64,000 nt of DNA from Ornithinimicrobium tianjinense (GCF_014636495.1 NZ_BMEM01000006.1:51972-115971), one strand, 5' to 3'; positions 36,801 to 45,534 are shown, counted from the first letter of the stretch. The notes: a model not told the origin generated them from the letters alone. Numbers and translations are program-made.

Positions 36801-37017
36801 CCGCCTGGTCAACCTCGGGATCAAGGAGAAGGCGCTGACCCAGGAGCAGCAGCCACTGGGCGAGAGCGAGGACCCCCGCTGGGCCCACCGGCTGCTGGCC
36901 ACGGCTGCCGCAGGCATGGCCGGGCACGAGTTCACCGCCCACGACCAGGCGCAGCGGTGCCGCACCTGCCCGGTCCGGTTCTGCTGCCCGCTGCAGCCCG
37001 AGGGACAGCAACGATGA
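33847..37017 (+). CDS. adnA: AdnA subunit of the AdnAB helicase-nuclease
   Basis: 1056 aa double-strand-break resection enzyme subunit, with a UvrD-like motor followed by a RecB-type nuclease. Walker A (GGPGTGKTT, about 36-44) is intact, but motif II reads VVDDAQE in place of DEFQ, a degenerate motor as described for mycobacterial AdnA. The nuclease carries VLDLKTS and QLAAYQVAV, and cysteines in YLDCALRW and RCRTCPVRFC that fit an AddB-type Fe-S staple. The stop overlaps the adnB ATG. ATG 33847 is 6 nt after TGAGAT, probably leaderless. Confidence 0.9.
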   Translation: MSSQGTPQPLPPERRTADPEQQAVVAHRGGVLLVLGGPGTGKTTAVVGHAQERVLRDGSSPDSCLVLAPTRQAAARLRSRIGQGLGTTFAEPLARTPSSLAFSVLRLAAAAAGEPLPRLLSGAEQDVILRELLAGHVEQGSGPEWPASLTAALSTAGFRGQLRDLLMRAVEHGLEPSDLDRLGDIHGRPEWGAAARVLAEYDEVTALSDPGSFDPAWICTAAADLLEDDPDLLATVRGRIRALVVDDAQELTASAARLVSVLHRPGADLLLVGDPDATVLGFRGAVPGRFIDLARQLAGDEGLRSVALRTRHRGGPQLAEVQAGVAERIGVVGGRAHRRPAPGGRPGESVEVAVARSRPQESAYVAHWLRRAHLMDGVPWEQMAVIARAGAQQDALRRALTSGGVPVEVDRAGLPLGLDPAVEPVLVAFDVVTRPAVGAWEVRPEEAISLLTGPFGQVDPVHLRRLRRRVRTQELAEGGTRTADEILADLLIDEELRATTPAELHPDLAPLVRVGSVLDAGRAVASADPAGSAEDVLWTLWQASGLAESWGAQALAGGALGARADRDLDAILVLFGAAESYVERLPGSRARGFLDHVRSAEVAADTLVVGARTGSAVEVLTPQAAAGRQWSHVAVVGVQDGVWPDLRLRDTLLGAEALVAVLRGQPAHGAEAVRAAQAQVRADELRQFHVAITRADRQLLVTAVASTDDQPSGFLDLVDPAHRDRPQVDVPPALTLRGLVGQLRREAVLAQRSGRRADRDAAVDTLALLAEAGVPGVDPSTWWDTLDVSTTRDLVPTGPVRVSPSQVQTYLDCALRWLLQGRGAETGEATGADVGILVHDIVAKDPDADGPTLVEELDRRWPELRLGEGWISDKQQAAARRMVERYATYVQQAAADGRVLLGTEIPMRARFTAQEDEKAREVLITGQVDRLERAPDGRLVVLDLKTSRSKPSAEEIVTHAQLAAYQVAVEEGAFRDLAPGGAGGARLVNLGIKEKALTQEQQPLGESEDPRWAHRLLATAAAGMAGHEFTAHDQAQRCRTCPVRFCCPLQPEGQQR

Positions 37018-40000
37018 CGACCGCCGCCTCCGAGACACGCAGCGCTCACCGCTACGGCGCGGACGACCTCGCCGACCTGCTCGGCACGCACCGCCCCACG
37101 TCCGAGCAACGAGCCGTCATCGAGGCACCCTTGGCGCCGACGGTGGTCGTCGCCGGCGCAGGATCGGGCAAGACGGAGACCATGGCGTCCCGGGTGGTGT
37201 GGCTCATCGCCAACGGTGTGGTCCGCCCCCAGGAGGTGCTGGGCCTGACCTTCACCCGCAAGGCGGCGCTGGAGCTGGCCGGCCGCCTGGCTGACAAGCT
37301 CACCCTGCTGCGCGACGCCGGCGTCCTGACCGCCCAGGAGGACGGCTCCGGCGATGCCTTCGACCTGCCGACAGTCTCGACCTACCACGCCTATGCCGGC
37401 CGCCTGGTGAGCGAGCACGGCCTGCGCCTCGGCGTCGAGCCGGACGCCCGCCTGCTCTCCGAGGCGGCCTGCTGGCAGCTGGCGCACCAGGTGGTGGCCG
37501 AGCACAGCGGTGACATGGAGGCGATGGACCTGCAACCCGCCACGGTCGTGCGCGCCGTCCTCTCCCTGGCCGGCGAGCTGGGGGAGCACCTCGTCGACCC
37601 GCAGGCGGCGCTCGGGTGGTTGACCCGCGTGGAGGACCGTCTGCGCGGACTGCCGGGGCGGGACGGCAAGCCCGCGAAGGTGATCGGTCGCAACCTCGCC
37701 GACACGCTCCGGCGTCAGTCGTTGATCTACCCGCTCGTCGAGGAGTACCGCGCGGCCAAGGCGGCCCGCGGTGCCCTGGACTTCGGCGACCAGATGGCCC
37801 TCGCGGCGAGGCTCGCCCAGCAGGTGCCCGACGTCGCGGCGGCCGAGCGCGTGCGCTACCGGGCCGTCCTGCTGGACGAGTTCCAGGACACCTCCGAGGC
37901 GCAGATGGTGCTGATGACCGCGCTCTACGCGGGCGAACGTCTCCCGGTCACGGCGGTCGGTGACCCGCACCAGTCGATCTACGGGTGGCGCGGTGCCAGC
38001 GCGACGACCCTCACCCGCTTCCCCGAAGCCTTCGCGCTCGACGGTCAGACCGCGCCGGTGCTGCATCTGTCCACCTCGTGGCGCAACGACGAGAGCGTCC
38101 TGGACGTCGCGAACGCGGTGTCCGGCCCGCTCCGGGACGAGTCGCCCATCCCGGTCCGCACCCTGGAGGCGCGGTCCGGTGCGGGCGCGGGGCAGGTCGA
38201 GGTCGCCCGCCTGCTCGACCACGTCACCGAGGCAGAGCACGTCGCCGAGTGGGTCGCTGGGCACTGGGGCCGCCCGGGCGCACGGACGGCAGCGGTCCTC
38301 TGCCGGACCCGCGCACAGTTCCCCACCATCGTGGACGCGCTGCGGCACCGTGGACTGCCCGTCGAGGTCGTCGGGCTCGGTGGCCTGCTGGACACGCCGG
38401 AGGTGCTGGACCTTGTCGCCTTCCTCTGGGTCGCCCAGGAGCCCACCCGTGGTGACCAGCTGATGCGCCTGCTCAGCGGCCCCGTCTGCCGGCTCGGCGC
38501 CAGCGACATCGACGCGCTGTGGGCCTGGGCCCGCGAGCTGGGTGGCGCAGGCGCGCGGGACGGCCGGCGCGAGCACACCCCGGTCCTGGCCGAGGCTCTC
38601 GAGCAGCTTCCGGCCACTGGCTGGGTGGACCGTGAGGGTCGCCACCTCAGCCCGGAGGCGCAGACGCGCCTGGCCGGTCTGGCGCGTGCGGTCCGTCGGG
38701 TCCGCAGCCTCGTGGGGCTGACGCTGCCCGACCTGCTCGTGGAGGCCGAACGGCTCCTCGGTCTCGACCTCGAGGTGGCCGCGGACCCCGACCTGCACCC
38801 GACCTGGGGCAGGGCCCAGCTCGATGCGCTCGTGGACGTGGCGGCAGGTTTTGCCTCGGGGGCCGACAGGGCCACCCTCGGTGCCTTTCTCGACTGGCTC
38901 GACGCCGCGCGCGAGCACGAACGCGGGCTGGAGGGCGCGGAGGTTCCCGAGCTCGCCGAGGTGAGTGTGGATGCCGGTCGGGTCCAGGTCCTGACGGTGC
39001 ACGCCGCGAAGGGTCTGGAGTGGGACCTGGTCGCCGTCCCGGGCCTGGTCGAGGGCACCTTCCCCTCCCGCAGCGCCCGGGCGAGCCACGACGGCCGGAG
39101 CTGGACGGTCTCCCGTCCGAAGGACAAGGGCTGGCTGACCGGCGTCGGCAGGCTGCCGACCCCGCTACGGGGAGATCGCGAGGGTCGGCCGACCCTGGGC
39201 TGGCTGTCGGTCGCCGACACCGAGGAGCTGCAGGCTGAGCACGACCGACTCCTGATCGACGGAGGCGACTTTGCCGTCGCAGAGGAGCGGCGGCTCGCCT
39301 ACGTCGCCTTCACCAGGGCGCGGACCCGGATGCTGCTCACGGCAGCCGTGTGGTCGACCGGAAAGACGCCGCGTGTCACCTCGCGCTTCCTGGACGAGGC
39401 CATGGCCGTCGAGGGCGTGATCACGCGCACCTGGGTGCCCATGCCGGACCCGGACGTGCCTGACCAGATGCAGAACCCCAGGCTTCTCGAGGAGACGGTG
39501 GCCCCCTGGCCCGTCCAACCCGTGGCTCGCCGGTCCGTCGTGCGTGACGTCGCCTCGGCCTTGATCGCGGCCCGCACCACGGCTCAGCCTCCGCTGCTGC
39601 TCGGCACCCATCCGTGGCACGAGGCGGCCCAGCTGCTGCTCGCCGAGCGCGCCGAGGCTCGCACGGCCGGCGCCGCCGCGGCGGTGCCGGACCATCTCTC
39701 CACGTCGGCGGTGGTCGAGCTGGCCGCCGACCCGGCAGCGTTCTTCGCCCGGCTGCGTCGTCCCCTCCCGCGGCCGCCCGCGCCGCACGCCCGCCTCGGC
39801 ACGGCCTTCCACGCGTGGGTCGAGCAGCACTACGCGGCAGCGGCACTGGTCGACCTCGACGCGCTCCTACCGATGGACGCGGACCTCGAGCCGGAGGAGG
39901 ACCTGGAGCTGCTCCAGCAGAACTTCCTCGCCAGCGAGTGGGCGGACCGTTCCCCCCTGGAGGTGGAAGTGTCCCTGGAGACGCAGGTGGCGGACCGCTC

Positions 40001-40277
40001 GGTGCGCGGACGGATCGATGCCGTGTTCGACGACCCGGACGGCGGGATCACCATCGTGGACTGGAAGACCGGCCGACCAGGATCCCCCGAGCAGCAACGA
40101 CTCCGGGCGCTGCAGCTTGCGGTCTACCGGCTGGCCTACGCCCGGCTGACCGGCAGGCCTCTCGAGACGATCCGCGCAGCCTTCTTCTTCGCCGCCACCG
40201 GTGAGACGGTCCGCCCGCCGCTGCTCGACGAGGAGGAGGTGGAGGGGTTGCTCGCCCGGTTGTCCGGGACGGGCTGA
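37014..40277 (+). CDS. adnB: AdnB subunit of the AdnAB helicase-nuclease
   Basis: 1087 aa. A full set of superfamily 1 helicase motifs marks this as the active motor: Walker A AGAGSGKTE (about 48-56), motif II LLDEFQDTSE, motif III GDPHQSIYGWRG, motif V TVHAAKGLEW and motif VI RLAYVAFTRAR. The C-terminal RecB-like nuclease has TAFHAWVE, RIDAVFDD, IVDWKTG and the QLAVYRLAYA helix, without the Fe-S cysteines of AdnA. The ATG overlaps the adnA stop (ATGA). It ends 7 nt from a convergent gene. Confidence 0.92.
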   Translation: MTTAASETRSAHRYGADDLADLLGTHRPTSEQRAVIEAPLAPTVVVAGAGSGKTETMASRVVWLIANGVVRPQEVLGLTFTRKAALELAGRLADKLTLLRDAGVLTAQEDGSGDAFDLPTVSTYHAYAGRLVSEHGLRLGVEPDARLLSEAACWQLAHQVVAEHSGDMEAMDLQPATVVRAVLSLAGELGEHLVDPQAALGWLTRVEDRLRGLPGRDGKPAKVIGRNLADTLRRQSLIYPLVEEYRAAKAARGALDFGDQMALAARLAQQVPDVAAAERVRYRAVLLDEFQDTSEAQMVLMTALYAGERLPVTAVGDPHQSIYGWRGASATTLTRFPEAFALDGQTAPVLHLSTSWRNDESVLDVANAVSGPLRDESPIPVRTLEARSGAGAGQVEVARLLDHVTEAEHVAEWVAGHWGRPGARTAAVLCRTRAQFPTIVDALRHRGLPVEVVGLGGLLDTPEVLDLVAFLWVAQEPTRGDQLMRLLSGPVCRLGASDIDALWAWARELGGAGARDGRREHTPVLAEALEQLPATGWVDREGRHLSPEAQTRLAGLARAVRRVRSLVGLTLPDLLVEAERLLGLDLEVAADPDLHPTWGRAQLDALVDVAAGFASGADRATLGAFLDWLDAAREHERGLEGAEVPELAEVSVDAGRVQVLTVHAAKGLEWDLVAVPGLVEGTFPSRSARASHDGRSWTVSRPKDKGWLTGVGRLPTPLRGDREGRPTLGWLSVADTEELQAEHDRLLIDGGDFAVAEERRLAYVAFTRARTRMLLTAAVWSTGKTPRVTSRFLDEAMAVEGVITRTWVPMPDPDVPDQMQNPRLLEETVAPWPVQPVARRSVVRDVASALIAARTTAQPPLLLGTHPWHEAAQLLLAERAEARTAGAAAAVPDHLSTSAVVELAADPAAFFARLRRPLPRPPAPHARLGTAFHAWVEQHYAAAALVDLDALLPMDADLEPEEDLELLQQNFLASEWADRSPLEVEVSLETQVADRSVRGRIDAVFDDPDGGITIVDWKTGRPGSPEQQRLRALQLAVYRLAYARLTGRPLETIRAAFFFAATGETVRPPLLDEEEVEGLLARLSGTG

Positions 40278-40284
40278 ACGACGC

Positions 40285-41991
40285 TCAGCCCGCGCTGGTG
40301 CCCGAGTCCTTGTCGTCAGAGGTGTCGGGACCCTGGGTGCCTGAGGCCCTCGGTTCCTGGGAGCCGTCGACGTCGCGGCTCGTGCCGTCGACCGGCTCGC
40401 TCGCGGCAGGATCCTCTGCGGTCGACGACGTCATCTCCAGATCCGGCATGCCGTACAGCTCGGAGAGCCGGTCCGCAGGGTCGTCAAGATCGCCACCGGA
40501 CGCCGGAGGCTCCGGCCGCCCGCTCTGCTCGGCCGCCTGCTCCGCCGCCTGCTCCTCGATCCGCTCCTCGGAATCCGCGTGGAGCGGCTCACCGACCGGT
40601 TGGTCGGCGGGTGAGGGTGGCAGAGCCACCTCGACCGTGAGGTCTCCCTCGTCGGGAGAGGGTGCCGCCACGGGAGAGGGTGCCGTCAGGGAGGCCGCTT
40701 CGGACGTCTCGCGGTCAGCGTCCGCCGTATCGGCGTCTGCGGCTTCGTCCAGGTCCGGGGCCCCGTCAGGGCCTGTCGCGCCGTCAGGGTCTGACGCCTC
40801 GTCGTAGGCATCGTCGCCGGGCAACCGGCCGTGCGCCACGACGGGCACCTGCTCCGTCGGCTCATCCTCTGCGTCGTCCGCAGAACGACCGGCGTCGCGG
40901 ACGGGTCCGGCGGGCCCGGCCGCCCCCGACACGTCCTCCTCGCGGGCCCGCTCCAAGGCTGTCTCAGCGGAGGGATCGGCGGTGACGCGCGCTGCGGCGA
41001 CGGACCGGGAGGGCGCCCCGGCGCGGGGCCGCGCAGTGACCGGGACGAGCGAGTCCTCGTCCTCGGTGAGCCGGTCCATCCGCCGCAGCGCCTCCACGAC
41101 CTTGCGCTCGACCTCCTCCGCACCGTCGGCCACGGCCGCCGCCAACCCGTGCAGCACCCGTGTCTCAGCGAGGAGGCGGGCGCGGGCGTGGAGGTACGGG
41201 TCCGGCCGGTGGGTCCTGGCCAGGGCATAGCTGTCCAGCACGGACTCCCAGGCCTCTGGCGAGGCCTGCGAGTAGATGGAGGTCAGGTCCTGCGCCGGGT
41301 CTCCCACCATCGCGTGGCCCCAGTCGGTGAGCGCCACGACCCGACCCGTCGCGGCGTCCGTCTCGTCGGCGAAGGCCACGAGCACCGTGCCCCCGCCGAA
41401 CGAACCGTGGACCGGGGTCGTGGCGAACTGCCACAGCGTGGGCGCGTCGAAGGCCTCCTCCCACCGGGCGAGCAGACGGGTGGGGACCCGCCCGGTCTCC
41501 GCCGCGCGGTCGACCTCGGCGGTGGCCCGCTGGCGGCACCCGGCGGCATCGAACACCGGGACGTCCTGCTCCTCGAAGACCGCTCGGGGCACGTTGTGGA
41601 CGGCAGCGAGCGCGCGGCCGACAGCACTGGCCAGTCCCTGACCGGCAGGCAGGCGCGCCAGGTCCAGCGGAGAGCCCTCGACATACGGGTAGACGGCCGC
41701 GTAGCCGTCACGACCGACGGAGGCGTGGCCCACGGACGCCGGCACCTTGAACGGGACGTGCCTGGCGAGGGCCCGGACCAGGTCGTCGTTGCGCTGCATA
41801 CGGGCGCCGGCCACGGCGTCGAGGGGTGCGTGGACGACCCAGCGCCGGCCCGTGGCGTCCTCGACGAGGGCTCGCTGCACCCCCGCATCCTCATCGGCGG
41901 GCATCTGCCTCATGCCGGCCACCGAGACCGGCTTCATGCCCGGCACGGCGGCGCTGGCGAGGGCGGCCATGGCCAGATCGCTGCGCATCAC
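40285..41991 (-). CDS. Phosphotransferase-like (APH fold) protein with altered catalytic motif and long acidic tail
   Basis: 568 aa. Residues about 1-300 follow the aminoglycoside/macrolide phosphotransferase fold: an N-lobe with ALVEDATGRRWVVHAPLDAV, AAVYPYVEGSPL in the hinge, and TDWGHAMVGDPAQDL as the metal-binding segment. The Brenner motif, normally HGDxxxxN, reads HGSFGGGTV, so catalytic Asp and Asn are both replaced. Residues about 330-568 are a disordered Asp/Glu/Ser/Pro-rich tail. GTG 41991 lies 6 nt after TACGGT; ATG 41988 is an alternative. It sits between adnAB and nudC, so a DNA-repair or nucleotide link is possible but unproven. Confidence 0.75.
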   Translation of the reverse strand: MMRSDLAMAALASAAVPGMKPVSVAGMRQMPADEDAGVQRALVEDATGRRWVVHAPLDAVAGARMQRNDDLVRALARHVPFKVPASVGHASVGRDGYAAVYPYVEGSPLDLARLPAGQGLASAVGRALAAVHNVPRAVFEEQDVPVFDAAGCRQRATAEVDRAAETGRVPTRLLARWEEAFDAPTLWQFATTPVHGSFGGGTVLVAFADETDAATGRVVALTDWGHAMVGDPAQDLTSIYSQASPEAWESVLDSYALARTHRPDPYLHARARLLAETRVLHGLAAAVADGAEEVERKVVEALRRMDRLTEDEDSLVPVTARPRAGAPSRSVAAARVTADPSAETALERAREEDVSGAAGPAGPVRDAGRSADDAEDEPTEQVPVVAHGRLPGDDAYDEASDPDGATGPDGAPDLDEAADADTADADRETSEAASLTAPSPVAAPSPDEGDLTVEVALPPSPADQPVGEPLHADSEERIEEQAAEQAAEQSGRPEPPASGGDLDDPADRLSELYGMPDLEMTSSTAEDPAASEPVDGTSRDVDGSQEPRASGTQGPDTSDDKDSGTSAG

Positions 41992-41997
41992 CCTTCC

Positions 41998-42003
41998 ACC
42001 GTA
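41998..42003 (-). promoter_or_regulatory. -10 element (TACGGT), leaderless promoter of the phosphotransferase-like gene
   Basis: TACGGT on the minus strand, 6 nt before the GTG at 41991. Confidence 0.55.
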
Positions 42004-42069
42004 AGACGTCGGCCCTCCTGAGCCGGGGAAGCGGACCCGGCAGGTCACGGGGGCGTCGGTGCGCACACC

Positions 42070-42075
42070 TAGAGT
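42070..42075 (+). promoter_or_regulatory. -10 element (TAGAGT), leaderless promoter of nudC
   Basis: TAGAGT followed by 7 nt and the GTG at 42083. Confidence 0.6.
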
Positions 42076-42082
42076 TGCGTGG

Positions 42083-43057
42083 GTGAGCACCCCCGACGAG
42101 ACCCTCCTCGACCTCGCGCTGGCGAGGGCAGCCGTCGACAGGTCCGCTCACGAGCGGGCCGACCTGACGACCGTGCCCCGTGCGCTGGCCGACCCGTCGA
42201 CCAGGGTGCTCACGCTGCGCGGGGGACAGGCCGCGGTGCGTGGGGACGGGAGCGGACCGCACGCCGTCACCCTGGTGCTGCGGCCACCTGCGGACAGTGA
42301 CGCCGCTGCCTCGCCGTGGTTCCTCGGCCGCCACCGTGGGGTGGCCTACCTCGCCGTGCTCGCTCCCGAGGGCTTCGACGACGACGGGCCGAGCGCCGAC
42401 GAGCCGAGCGCAGAGCCGGACGTGAGGTGGGCCGGTCTGCGCGAGATCGGTGCGGAGCTCGGGGACGCCGACGCCGGGCTGCTCACGACGGCGACGGCGC
42501 TGGCTGGCTGGCACCGCACGCATCGTCACTGCACCAGGTGCGGGGCGGTGACCGAGGTGGTGCTCGGCGGCTGGGTCCGCCGTTGCCCAGCCGACGGCTC
42601 GGAGCACTACCCCCGCACCGACCCTGCCGTCATCATGGCCGTGGTGGACGAGTCCGACCGGATCCTGCTCGGGACCGGCCACGCCTGGCAGGAAGGGCGC
42701 GTCTCCGTGCTGGCCGGCTTCGTGGAGGCGGGAGAGTCGGCCGAGGCGGCGGTCGTCCGCGAGGTCCGCGAGGAGACCGGGGTCGAGGTGACGGACCTCG
42801 TCTACCGCGGAAACCAGCCCTGGCCCTACCCCGGGTCGCTCATGCTGGGCTACCGCGCTCGCGCGCTGACGACAGAGCTGCGGCCGGACGGCGAGGAGCT
42901 GCGGTTCGCCGGGTGGTTCGACCGGACGACGCTGGCGAGCGAAGCCGCGGCGGGTCGCCTCACGCTGCCGGGACGCTCGTCCATCGCCCGACACCTGATC
43001 GAGGAGTGGTTCGGGGGGCCGGTCGCCGAGGGCGCAGGTCCGGGAGGCGGACGGTGA
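42083..43057 (+). CDS. nudC: NAD(+) diphosphatase / NAD-cap decapping Nudix hydrolase NudC
   Basis: 324 aa. A zinc-ribbon part (HCTRCGAV...RRCP, about residues 150-175) is followed by the Nudix domain with box GFVEAGESAEAAVVREVREETGV split here at GFVEAGESAEAAVVREVREE, TGV. The NudC signature after the box, NQPWPYPGSLMLGY, corresponds to SQPWPFPxS. The enzyme hydrolyses NADH and removes NAD caps from RNA. The stop overlaps the uvrD2 GTG (GTGA), so the two are coupled, as in mycobacteria (Rv3199c-Rv3198c). Confidence 0.93.
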   Translation: MSTPDETLLDLALARAAVDRSAHERADLTTVPRALADPSTRVLTLRGGQAAVRGDGSGPHAVTLVLRPPADSDAAASPWFLGRHRGVAYLAVLAPEGFDDDGPSADEPSAEPDVRWAGLREIGAELGDADAGLLTTATALAGWHRTHRHCTRCGAVTEVVLGGWVRRCPADGSEHYPRTDPAVIMAVVDESDRILLGTGHAWQEGRVSVLAGFVEAGESAEAAVVREVREETGVEVTDLVYRGNQPWPYPGSLMLGYRARALTTELRPDGEELRFAGWFDRTTLASEAAAGRLTLPGRSSIARHLIEEWFGGPVAEGAGPGGGR

Positions 43058-45201
43058 CCGACAGCCTCGGCGCCGGCGCCGGGCCCGTCGGCGATCCTGA
43101 CCTGATCCTGTCCGCCCTCGACCCCGAGCAGCGGGAGGTCGCCGGGAACCCCTCCGGACCGATGGTCGTGCTGGCCGGCGCCGGCACGGGCAAGACCCGA
43201 GCCATCACCCACCGGATCGCCTACGGGGTGGCCAGCGGCGCCTACCACCCCGCACGGGTGCTGGCGGTCACCTTCACGGCGCGGGCAGCGGGGGAGATGC
43301 GCACGCGGCTGCGTGGGCTGGGCGTTCCCGCCGTCCAGGCCCGGACCTTCCACGCCGCAGCCCTGCGCCAGCTGCAGTTCTTCTGGCCGCAGGCGGTCGG
43401 CGGCGCACCGCCCGAGGTCGTCCCGCAGAAGGTCCCCGCTGTCGCGGAGGCCGCCGGACGGCTGCGCATCCGCCTGGACCGTGCGGGCCTGCGGGACGCG
43501 GCGGCCGAGATCGAGTGGGCCAAGGTCAGCATGCTCACTGCGCAGACGTATGCCGCTGCCGCCCGCGCCCAGGGGCGTGCGCCCGCCGGTCTCGACGCGA
43601 CCGCGATGGCTCGCCTCCTCGAGGTCTACGGCGAGGTGTGCGCCGAACGCCACGTCATCGACTTCGAGGACGTGCTGCTCCTCACGGTCGGCATGCTGGA
43701 CGAGCACCCCCGGATCCTGGCCCAGGTGCAGGGGCAGTACCGCCACTTCGTCGTCGACGAGTACCAGGACGTCAACCCGCTGCAGCAGGCGTTGCTGGAC
43801 CTGTGGCTGGGCGACCGCTCGGACGTCTGCGTGGTCGGCGACCCGGCCCAGTCCATCTACTCCTTCACGGGGGCGTCGGCCGACCATCTGCTCGGGTTCG
43901 CCGGGCGGCACTCGGGCGCACGCACCGTGCGACTGGTGCGCAACTACCGCAGCACCCCGCAGGTGATCCAGGTCGCGAACCTGGTCCTGGGCGGTGGCCG
44001 ACGTGCCTCGGGTGGCCCGCCCGCCGCGCGCGCCACGGAGGGGGTGGAGCTCGTCGCCCAGCGCGAGCCGGGGCCGACCCCGACGCTGACGGCATACCCG
44101 GACGACGAGGCCGAGGCCGCGGGCGTCGCGACCCAGGTCCGGGCGCTGCTCGACTCGGGCACGCGGGCGAGCGAGATCGCGGTGCTCTACCGCACCAACA
44201 GCCAGTCGGAGGTGCTCGAGGCAGCCCTGGCCCGCGCGGACGTCCCTTACCTGGTCCGGGGCGGGGAGAGGTTCTTCTCCCGGGCGGAGGTCCGGTCCGC
44301 GGTCCTGCTGCTCCGGGGTGCAGCGCGCTCGGACGACGGCTCGCAGCCCCTGGGCGAGGTCGTGAGATCGGTGCTGTCCGGCGCGGGGTGGGGCCCGCAG
44401 CCGCCGGAGGGGGGCGGTGCCACCCGCGAGCGCTGGGAGAGTCTGCAGGCCCTGGCCCTGCTCGCCGACGACCTCGCTCGCACCACCCCGGCCGCGCGAG
44501 TGCCCGACCTGGTCGCCGAGCTCGACCGGCGCGCGGCGGAGCAGCACGCACCCACGGTCGAGGGCATCACGCTCGCCTCGCTCCACGCGGCGAAGGGTCT
44601 GGAGTGGGACGTGGTCCACCTGGTGGGGTGCAGCGAAGGGCTGCTGCCCATCACGCTGGCGGACACCCCCGCACGGGTCGAGGAGGAACGCCGCCTCCTC
44701 TACGTCGGCATCACCCGCGCCCGCGACCGCCTGGTCCTGAGCTGGGCCGGTGCCCGAGCTCCCGGGGGGAGGGCGTCCCGGTCGGTCTCGCGCTTCCTGG
44801 CGCCGGCGGCCACCGTCCTGGGGGCAGGCGCGGCAGGCCGCGACCGCACGGGTGCGGGCAGGGCAGCCCGCAAGCGCGGCACCGACAGGGCACCGCGCAC
44901 GTGCCGGACGTGCGGGACGGTGCTGCACAGCGCGGCCGAGCGCAAGATCGGCCGCTGCGAGGCCTGTCCGGCGACGTACGACGAGGCGGTCTTCGAGTCG
45001 CTGCGGCAGTGGCGCAAGGAGACGGCGGCCGCTGCCTCCGTCCCGGCCTACGTCGTCTTCACGGACGCCACCCTCACCGCGATCGCTGAGTCCATGCCTG
45101 CCGACCAGGCTGCGCTGCAGCAGATCTCGGGGGTCGGGGAGCGCAAGCTAGGGATGTATGGCGAGGCTGTCCTCGCCCTGCTGCGGCCCTCGTCCGACTG
45201 A
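43054..45201 (+). CDS. uvrD2: ATP-dependent DNA helicase UvrD2
   Basis: 715 aa superfamily 1A helicase. Walker A AGAGTGKT at about 41-48, motif II VVDEYQDVN, motif III GDPAQSIYSFTG, motif V SLHAAKGLEW and motif VI RLLYVGITRAR are complete. The C-terminus has the UvrD2-specific zinc tetracysteine (CRTCG...CEACP, about 620-640) and an HRDC domain (VVFTDATLTAIAESMP to the end). In mycobacteria this helicase is essential and the zinc module is required for activity. The whiB7 promoter begins within a few bases of its stop. Confidence 0.94.
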   Translation: MTDSLGAGAGPVGDPDLILSALDPEQREVAGNPSGPMVVLAGAGTGKTRAITHRIAYGVASGAYHPARVLAVTFTARAAGEMRTRLRGLGVPAVQARTFHAAALRQLQFFWPQAVGGAPPEVVPQKVPAVAEAAGRLRIRLDRAGLRDAAAEIEWAKVSMLTAQTYAAAARAQGRAPAGLDATAMARLLEVYGEVCAERHVIDFEDVLLLTVGMLDEHPRILAQVQGQYRHFVVDEYQDVNPLQQALLDLWLGDRSDVCVVGDPAQSIYSFTGASADHLLGFAGRHSGARTVRLVRNYRSTPQVIQVANLVLGGGRRASGGPPAARATEGVELVAQREPGPTPTLTAYPDDEAEAAGVATQVRALLDSGTRASEIAVLYRTNSQSEVLEAALARADVPYLVRGGERFFSRAEVRSAVLLLRGAARSDDGSQPLGEVVRSVLSGAGWGPQPPEGGGATRERWESLQALALLADDLARTTPAARVPDLVAELDRRAAEQHAPTVEGITLASLHAAKGLEWDVVHLVGCSEGLLPITLADTPARVEEERRLLYVGITRARDRLVLSWAGARAPGGRASRSVSRFLAPAATVLGAGAAGRDRTGAGRAARKRGTDRAPRTCRTCGTVLHSAAERKIGRCEACPATYDEAVFESLRQWRKETAAAASVPAYVVFTDATLTAIAESMPADQAALQQISGVGERKLGMYGEAVLALLRPSSD

Positions 45202-45206
45202 TCCGG

Positions 45207-45245
45207 AATAAAGACGTTGCGCGCGGGCGGGCAGGTGCCTAGAGT
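45207..45245 (+). promoter_or_regulatory. whiB7 promoter with upstream AT-rich box
   Basis: AT-rich AATAAA (45207-45212) lies 4 nt before -35 TTGCGC (45217-45222), then a 17-nt spacer and -10 TAGAGT (45240-45245). WhiB7 is known to activate SigA promoters that have AT-rich DNA just upstream of the -35, contacted by its AT-hook, so this fits autoregulation. The predicted transcript starts near 45252, giving a leader of about 450 nt. Confidence 0.7.
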
Positions 45246-45312
45246 GATCTCTGTCCAGCTCACGGCCGTCGATGGCCTGTGGGGTCAGCGCATCTGGGAA
45301 GGAGGGGAAGAC

Positions 45313-45516
45313 ATGGAGAAGACGATGTTCGTCACCGGCTCTCGGCGCCTCGTCGGCGTGACGGGCGCAGCCATGCCCACCCCCGGCTTCTCGCTGCGCC
45401 CGCGCTTCGGCTCTGCCGAAAGGCTCGCCCCGGTCCGCGCCGTGTTCGGCGCCGACCTCGGCGGCGCCACGGCGCCGAACCCTGCCCTGGACGTGACCTC
45501 AGCCAGGACCAGCTAG
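45313..45516 (+). CDS. whiB7 leader peptide (upstream ORF)
   Basis: 67 aa (MEKTMFVTGSRRLVGVTGAA... ending DVTSARTS) starting 8 nt after AAGGAGG, in the long leader of whiB7. Its stop is 19 nt before an attenuator-like hairpin (45535-45568). In mycobacteria and Streptomyces, whiB7 leaders contain an upstream ORF whose stalled translation on antibiotic exposure prevents premature termination; this position and order fit that mechanism. The peptide resembles no family I recognise, and the function is inferred from context. Confidence 0.6.
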   Translation: MEKTMFVTGSRRLVGVTGAAMPTPGFSLRPRFGSAERLAPVRAVFGADLGGATAPNPALDVTSARTS

Positions 45517-45534
45517 CTCCGCTGCTGCGTCTGC

